Shown in pieces: positions 5,642 to 9,284 of a stretch of DNA of 9,284 nt. The notes beneath the pieces are model-generated. The model searched no databases, was not told the DNA's origin, and saw nothing but the letters and a program-made list of their open reading frames with translations. The DNA lies in assembly GCA_021784975.1 (NCBI GenBank), contig JAJYGU010000193.1, positions 1 through 9,284 of the forward strand, in the 5' to 3' direction. Source of the DNA: Planctomycetota bacterium. GTDB taxonomy: Bacteria > Planctomycetota > Planctomycetia > Pirellulales > Thermoguttaceae. Every line of letters starts with the position of its first letter. The stretch's first letter is position 1. The position numbers and the translations under genes are program-made.

Positions 5642-6520
5642 CTATTCCTTCACAATTTGCGTGCCGACGCCCTTGCTGGTATACACTTCCAAAAGCAACG
5701 AATGTCGCAGCCGGCCGTCGATGATGTGGACCTTGCGGACCCCGCGCTCCAGGGTTTCCAGGCAGGCCTGAACCTTGGGGATCATGCCGGCCTCGATGGC
5801 CCCCGCGGCGATCAACTGGTTGGCCTCCCGTTCGGTGAGCGAGTGGATCAGCGAGTCGGGATCGTTCTTGTCGCGGCGGACCCCGTTGACGTCGCTCAGG
5901 TAGACCAGCTTTTCCGCGGAGAGCGCCTGGGCCACTGCGGTGGCGGTGGTGTCGGCGTTGACGTTCAACTTCTGTCCCTCGCGGGTCAGGCACATCGAGG
6001 GAATCACCGGCACAATGCCCGCCGAACACAGCTCTTCGATCTTGGCGCAATTGACGTGCGTCACTGTGCCGACGTAGCCCAGGTCGATCGGGTCGCCGTT
6101 GCCGTCGGAGAGCTTGATCTGTTGACCGATCAACACGTTGGTGGTCTGGAAGTTCAACGGCTGGGCGCGGCCGCCGAGTTCGACGATTCGCCGGGCGAGA
6201 TGCCCGTTCATTGCGCCGGCCAGCACTCGTTCCACGATCGCCAAGGTGGCCTCGTCGGTATAGCGGCGGCCTTGGACGAACCGCGGTTCGAGGCCGGCTT
6301 CGGCCATAGCCCGGCTAATGGCCGCCCCGCCGCCGTGGACGACCACCGGCCGCATCCCCACCGTCTCCATGAAGACCACGTCCAAGAGGAGATGGATCAG
6401 GTGTCGGTCGTCTTCCAGCACGCTGCCGCCGAGCTTGATGACCGTGACCTTGCCACGAAACTGGCGGATCCACTGCAGGGCCTCGATAAGCACGTCGGCT
6501 TTGAGAATGGCTTCTTCCAA
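5642..6520 (-). CDS. argB: Acetylglutamate kinase
   Basis: ArgB phosphorylates N-acetylglutamate, the second step of arginine synthesis. The amino acid kinase fold is clear: VIKLGGSVLED (Lys29 and the Gly pair), VVVHGGGAAIS (HGGG at 62-65), GRRYTDEATL, VNADTTATAVAQAL, KLVYLSDVNGV and the C-terminal HSLLLEVYTSKGVGTQIV. The N-terminal EEAILKADVLIEALQWIRQFRGK matches the N-helix of arginine-sensitive hexameric enzymes, so feedback inhibition by arginine is likely (inference from family). I chose the TTG at 6520 because GGGAG lies 8 nt upstream and it gives the usual N-terminus (292 residues). An ATG at 6589 would add 23 residues, but it lies in the loop of a palindrome and lacks a Shine-Dalgarno. 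It is first in the arg series, behind a strong promoter at 6671-6698. Confidence 0.95.
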   Translation of the reverse strand: MEEAILKADVLIEALQWIRQFRGKVTVIKLGGSVLEDDRHLIHLLLDVVFMETVGMRPVVVHGGGAAISRAMAEAGLEPRFVQGRRYTDEATLAIVERVLAGAMNGHLARRIVELGGRAQPLNFQTTNVLIGQQIKLSDGNGDPIDLGYVGTVTHVNCAKIEELCSAGIVPVIPSMCLTREGQKLNVNADTTATAVAQALSAEKLVYLSDVNGVRRDKNDPDSLIHSLTEREANQLIAAGAIEAGMIPKVQACLETLERGVRKVHIIDGRLRHSLLLEVYTSKGVGTQIVKE

Positions 6521-6538
6521 CGAAACGGCTCCCGGGGC

Positions 6539-6616
6539 GGGGACGGTCCCATTTTTGTGGCGGGCACCGACGCCCACCACGCGAAACATGGCCGCCGCAA
6601 AAATGGGACTGTCCCC
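6539..6616. repeat. Palindromic element between the argB promoter and start
   Basis: Arms 6539-6563 and 6592-6616 are reverse complements over 25 nt with only two mismatches, both of which can be G-U pairs, around a 28-nt loop. Read on the minus strand from 6616, the first 21 nt are identical to the plus strand from 2784 inside rph (core GGGGACAGTCCCATTTTTGC). The stem ends 5 nt before the argB Shine-Dalgarno (6529-6533). There is no U-run after it in the argB direction, so it is not an intrinsic terminator. Confidence 0.9.
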
Positions 6617-6670
6617 TTCTGCGAACAGGCCCTCCCCGGAACGAGAATCCCCGCGCCGGGGAAACCCCTC

Positions 6671-6698
6671 ATTTTAAGCTCACCCAAGACGATGTCAA
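6671..6698 (-). promoter_or_regulatory. Sigma70-type promoter for argB-argD-argF-rph
   Basis: On the minus strand TTGACA (6693-6698) is followed after 16 bases by TAAAAT (6671-6676), a full -35 and a 5/6 -10. Transcription would begin near 6664, leaving a leader of about 145 nt to the TTG start of argB that contains the whole 6539-6616 palindrome. No ARG-box-like palindrome was recognised nearby. Confidence 0.7.
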
Positions 6699-6805
6699 CG
6701 GGTTGCGCGATCGGGCAGCGGTACAGTTTGGCCGAAAGATCGCAGAGTAAAGGGAAAAAGTAATCGCCATTGCAGCAATCACCCCACCTGGATAGCATTC
6801 ACGGC

Positions 6806-7396
6806 ATGAAACGTGATTTGATTCCCGCCTCGCTCCGCCGTCGCTACCGCTTTGAGGAACGCGAGCACGCCTGTTCGATTCTAGCCGGGGATTTTGCAAG
6901 CGAGTGGAAAGACCTGCTAGACTGTCTACAGGCGTTCACGCTGCGAAAGAGCTACATCACCAAAGGCGGTGGCGGTCGATCCGACATTCCACAAACCCTA
7001 GATGGGTTTCTCAAGAAGCGGGGCTGGTCAAAAAGGAGATTTGACATCCAGGTCATGGTGGATGGCGAGCCATACCCCACGCCGACGCATGAGATCGACA
7101 ACTTCAAGAATCGCGTCGGCGTTGAGGTCGAATGGAACAACAAGACCGAGTTCTACGACCGAGACCTGAACAACTTCCGCCTCTTGCATCAGTTACACGT
7201 CTTGTCAGTCGGCGTCATAATTACGCGCGTATCGGAACTCCAAGACCTGTTCGACAGTCTTGGCATCGGGAAGAAATACGGACCGTCGACGACCCACTGG
7301 CGCAAACTCATTCCCAAAGTGAACGGCGGCGGCGCTGGCGGGTGCCCCCTACTTTTGGTTGGGCTGGGGATTGAGTGCTACGATCCAATCGCCTAA
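6806..7396 (+). CDS. BglII/BstYI-family Type II restriction endonuclease
   Basis: A cytoplasmic Type II endonuclease of the PF09195 (BglII/BstYI) type; known members cut AGATCT or RGATCY. The 196-residue length is close to BstYI. The core HEIDNFKNRVGVEVEWNNK (95-113) provides Asp98, Glu107 and Glu109 in a D-x8-E-x-E arrangement, followed by FYDRDLNNFRLL, VGVIITR (135-141) and the C-terminal STTHWRKLIP and GGGAGGCPLLLVG. BglII, as I recall it, has Gln at the last catalytic position. The ATG at 6806 lacks a good Shine-Dalgarno; a TTG at 6770 would add 12 residues and remains possible. Its partner is the MT-A70 methyltransferase, convergent on the other strand, with 3' ends overlapping by 89 nt. 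I found no convincing promoter or controller gene. The pair sits between arg biosynthesis and lipid-metabolism genes, consistent with an acquired island. Recognition sequence is inferred from the family only. Confidence 0.88.
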   Translation: MKRDLIPASLRRRYRFEEREHACSILAGDFASEWKDLLDCLQAFTLRKSYITKGGGGRSDIPQTLDGFLKKRGWSKRRFDIQVMVDGEPYPTPTHEIDNFKNRVGVEVEWNNKTEFYDRDLNNFRLLHQLHVLSVGVIITRVSELQDLFDSLGIGKKYGPSTTHWRKLIPKVNGGGAGGCPLLLVGLGIECYDPIA

Positions 7397-7985
7397 TGTG
7401 GCCATTATACATGGGGTAGTCGGGAGCTTCGTAGGTCTCTACCTGGTCGCCCCATGAGGTCCAACCGTCGCGTGATGCCCGTGCGAACAATTCCAGATAC
7501 GGGCCTGGGCTGCATGCCTCAATGATGTCGTACATCTCCTCTGGCTTGCGGGAGTGTTCCGCTTTGCGCTTCAGCAGGACGTTGACTTGTGTTCGTCCGG
7601 GCTTCAGCGTGCGAAGCGACCCCTTTACGCCAAATAGGAGCAATTCCGTCACGTTGCGGAAGTAAAAGCCCACTCCGCGCCCATCAGGTCCGCCATCCTT
7701 GCGGACCTTGTACCAGACGATGTTGGTCTTGTAGGTAAAGCCCCATTCTCGCATGATGTCGAGCGCTTCACGCAACAGCGCATTGGGGCACCAGAGGTAC
7801 AGATGGCTCGGCTTTCTGGCATACTTGCCGACTGGCAGAAAGGCGATTTCCTCAAAGCTCATAGTAGGATACCGATGTAGCCTCTTGTGCTCGGGTGCCA
7901 TCTTGCCCGTACGGTTCTGGAACCGCCAGGGCGGATCAATCAGGATCGTGCTGAAAGTCCCTGTAAGTCCGAAAAGAGGGTCCAT
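7308..7985 (-). CDS. MT-A70 family DNA N6-adenine methyltransferase
   Basis: An AdoMet-dependent adenine methyltransferase that very likely protects host DNA from the adjacent endonuclease. FSTILIDPPWRF carries the catalytic DPPW (17-20), followed by HLYLWCPNALLREALDIMREWGF (61-83), NIVWYKV and RNVTELLLFGVKG (110-122), then SRKPEEMYDIIEACSPGPYLELFAR (145-169) and WTSWGDQ (175-181), the standard order of the MT-A70 family. ATG 7985 is chosen because GGGAGG stands 6 nt upstream; an upstream extension to 8081 is open but has no family support. The conserved domain is complete by about residue 182. The remaining 43 residues are basic and low in complexity, and the last 29 or so are encoded antisense to the 3' end of the endonuclease gene. 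RNA methylation is the eukaryotic role of the family, but the restriction neighbour points to DNA here. Confidence 0.92.
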   Translation of the reverse strand: MDPLFGLTGTFSTILIDPPWRFQNRTGKMAPEHKRLHRYPTMSFEEIAFLPVGKYARKPSHLYLWCPNALLREALDIMREWGFTYKTNIVWYKVRKDGGPDGRGVGFYFRNVTELLLFGVKGSLRTLKPGRTQVNVLLKRKAEHSRKPEEMYDIIEACSPGPYLELFARASRDGWTSWGDQVETYEAPDYPMYNGHIRRLDRSTQSPAQPKVGGTRQRRRRSLWE

Positions 7986-8005
7986 TCCAAGCCTCCCATC
8001 GAACG

Positions 8006-8034
8006 ATTTGACCACGGAAATTGGCGTTTGTCCA
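8006..8034 (-). promoter_or_regulatory. Possible promoter for the methyltransferase
   Basis: Minus strand TGGACA (8029-8034), 17-base spacer, TCAAAT (8006-8011): 5/6 and 4/6 matches at ideal spacing. The start point would fall near 7999, just before the GGGAGG Shine-Dalgarno (7992-7997), giving a very short leader. Confidence 0.4.
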
Positions 8035-8136
8035 GTACGTATCGGGCGGGGTCCATTCCCGTTGCTGCGCGCCCCGCGCATCCCGCAAGATGCCTGGCGA
8101 ATGCCCTAACTCAATGCAAACCGGGATTCGCAGATT

Positions 8137-8164
8137 TTGACAACCGGCGTCGCCTCGCTATATT
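8137..8164 (+). promoter_or_regulatory. Sigma70-type promoter for the acyl-CoA dehydrogenase
   Basis: TTGACA (8137-8142) is a perfect -35, followed after 16 bases by TATATT (8159-8164), a 5/6 -10. Expected start near 8171, about 50 nt ahead of the ATG at 8220. No operator-like palindrome was recognised. The stretch 8035-8136 shows no gene. Confidence 0.75.
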
Positions 8165-8219
8165 GAGGGGGACGGCTTCCCGAGTTTTCCAGGCACTTTT
8201 GGGGCACAGGCTTCCGACG

Positions 8220-9284
8220 ATGTACGATTTCATGCTCACCGACGAAGGTAAGGCGATAGTCGGGGAAGTCAGGGATTTCGTACGCAGCGAGGTGCCGCCG
8301 CAGTACGTTCGCGCGATGGACCGGGATGAGATTCGTTTTCCCCGCGAGTTCGTCGAGAACCTGGGACGGCGGAACCTGCTTGGCCTGCGGTTCGCGAAGA
8401 ATTGGGGAGGCCGCGGATTGCCTTGGGTCGCCGAGGTGGCGGCGATCGAGGAGGTTGGGGTGCTGGGCACGGCCTTGGGTTGTGCCTATGTGATGCCTTC
8501 CATCGTCGGAGAAGCCCTGGACAAGTTCGGCACGGAGTCCCAGAAGCAGAAGTATCTCAAGCCGCTGCTGGCCGGCAAATTGATGGCCGCCGAGGCCCTG
8601 ACGGAACCGAGAGGCGGATCGGATTTCTTCGGGGCCACCACGCGTGCCGTAGCCGATGGAGACGACTATGTTATCACTGGCCAGAAGCGATTCGTGGTGG
8701 GCGCGGAAGGCGCCGATTTCTTCATCGTCTACTGTAGGACCAATCTCGATCCGAACGCTCATCCCCACCATCGCATCAGCTTGCTGCTGGTCGAGCGGGG
8801 GCCGGGCGTCGAAGTGCAGTACCGATACGGACTGATGGGGACCCGCGGGGGCGGCACGGGTCGGCTGGTCTTCCGGCAGGCAAGAGTCCCTAAGGAAAAC
8901 CTCCTGGGCGGCCTCAACCGGGGAGACGTGATCTTCAACCAGATGATGATTCCTGAAAGGCTGACCTCCGCCGCCGGTGCCCTGGGCGTACGCGGCGCTC
9001 TCGAGGTGGCCGCCCGCTACAGCAACCGGCGGACGGCATTCGGCGAAAAGATCCGAAAATACCAGGCGATCAGCTTCATGGTCGCCGAGGCAGTCACCAG
9101 GCTGGATGCCGCCCGGGCCCTGGTGCATATGGCGGCCCAAGCCGTCGACGCCGGGGCGCCCAACATGCGCCGGCTGGTCAGCGAGGCGAAGAAGTTCGCC
9201 ACCGACACTGCCTGGAAGGTGGCCAACATCGCCATGCAAGTGATGGGCGGCATCGGCTACACCGACGTTTATCCCGTTGAGAGA
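8220..9284 (+). CDS. Acyl-CoA dehydrogenase, partial at window edge
   Basis: An FAD-dependent enzyme that oxidises an acyl-CoA thioester to the enoyl-CoA, passing electrons to ETF. 355 codons are open to the window end; the family usually runs 380-400 residues, so perhaps 25-45 are missing, including the region where many members carry the catalytic Glu. The N-terminal helical domain is followed by ALTEPRGGSDFFG (about 125-137; commonly LTEPGAGSD), the middle beta domain, RTAFGEKIRKYQAISFMVAE (about 271-290) and QVMGGIGYTDVYPVER (340-355), which fits the second acyl-CoA dehydrogenase signature. ATG 8220 is taken because it gives the standard start YDFMLTDEG; its Shine-Dalgarno is poor, but a strong promoter lies upstream. 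Substrate chain length cannot be judged. The complementary strand carries a long open frame which is a shadow of this gene. Confidence 0.93.
   Translation, partial: MYDFMLTDEGKAIVGEVRDFVRSEVPPQYVRAMDRDEIRFPREFVENLGRRNLLGLRFAKNWGGRGLPWVAEVAAIEEVGVLGTALGCAYVMPSIVGEALDKFGTESQKQKYLKPLLAGKLMAAEALTEPRGGSDFFGATTRAVADGDDYVITGQKRFVVGAEGADFFIVYCRTNLDPNAHPHHRISLLLVERGPGVEVQYRYGLMGTRGGGTGRLVFRQARVPKENLLGGLNRGDVIFNQMMIPERLTSAAGALGVRGALEVAARYSNRRTAFGEKIRKYQAISFMVAEAVTRLDAARALVHMAAQAVDAGAPNMRRLVSEAKKFATDTAWKVANIAMQVMGGIGYTDVYPVER

Noticed and set aside
3988..5724. 578-codon open frame on the plus strand
   Set aside because: It is a GC-driven shadow across argF and argD on the opposite strand, with low-complexity composition and no motif.
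6587..6589. ATG as the argB start
   Set aside because: It lies in the hairpin loop without a Shine-Dalgarno and adds 23 residues not expected in the family. The TTG at 6520 has GGGAG at good spacing. Kept as an alternative.
6539..6616. Intrinsic terminator or attenuator ahead of argB
   Set aside because: The stem is strong, but no U-run follows it in the argB direction, and no leader peptide with Arg codons is seen.
5615..6763. 382-codon open frame on the plus strand
   Set aside because: It lies opposite argB and crosses the palindrome and the argB promoter; no family features.
7986..8081. N-terminal extension of the methyltransferase to 8081
   Set aside because: The extension has no family similarity, while the ATG at 7985 has GGGAGG 6 nt upstream and leads directly into the DPPW domain.
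8106..9239. 377-codon open frame on the minus strand
   Set aside because: It is antisense to the acyl-CoA dehydrogenase, which has clear family motifs and a promoter. The antisense protein has no recognisable domain.

Overview
This is a GC-rich bacterial window that reads like a planctomycete chromosome (Pirellulales-type). That assignment is an inference. It rests on the combination of a REP-associated transposase remnant, GGGGACAGTCCC-type and CCCTCTCCC-type palindromes in and between housekeeping genes, an uncharacterised URO-D-fold methyltransferase-like gene, and the sequence style of the arg enzymes. No rRNA, tRNA or CRISPR array is seen.

Layout, left to right. (1) 1-513, minus: 5' part of cysC (APS kinase), running off the left edge. 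(2) 704-1947, plus: a possible 22-codon leader ORF, then a URO-D-family gene at 796-1947. (3) 1994-2481: a dead, internally deleted REP-associated tyrosine transposase (RAYT) remnant bounded by GGGGGACA inverted ends, followed by TCGGCTTT repeats and a CCCTCTCCC/GGGAGAGGG hairpin. (4) 2480-6698, minus: a promoter at 6671-6698 (TTGACA-16-TAAAAT), then argB, argD, argF and rph, all in one direction. The arg enzymes give three steps from N-acetylglutamate to citrulline: ArgB phosphorylates acetylglutamate, ArgD transaminates, ArgF carbamoylates ornithine. rph encodes RNase PH. (5) 6806-7985: a Type II restriction-modification pair, a BglII/BstYI-family endonuclease (plus) and an MT-A70 adenine methyltransferase (minus), convergent and overlapping by 89 bp. 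(6) 8137-9284, plus: a good sigma70-type promoter and an acyl-CoA dehydrogenase that runs off the right edge.

The most notable structure is a palindromic repeat family with the core GGGGACAGTCCCATTTTTGC. One copy lies inside the rph reading frame and adds about 29 residues to RNase PH without breaking it. A second copy forms a potential 25-bp hairpin between the argB promoter and the likely argB start. A faint possible third copy lies between argD and argF. The 21-nt stretch shared by the two clear copies has no stop codon in any of six frames and is read in different frames in its two hosts. The RAYT remnant, whose ends carry GGGGGACA, is a candidate relative of whatever mobilised the family.
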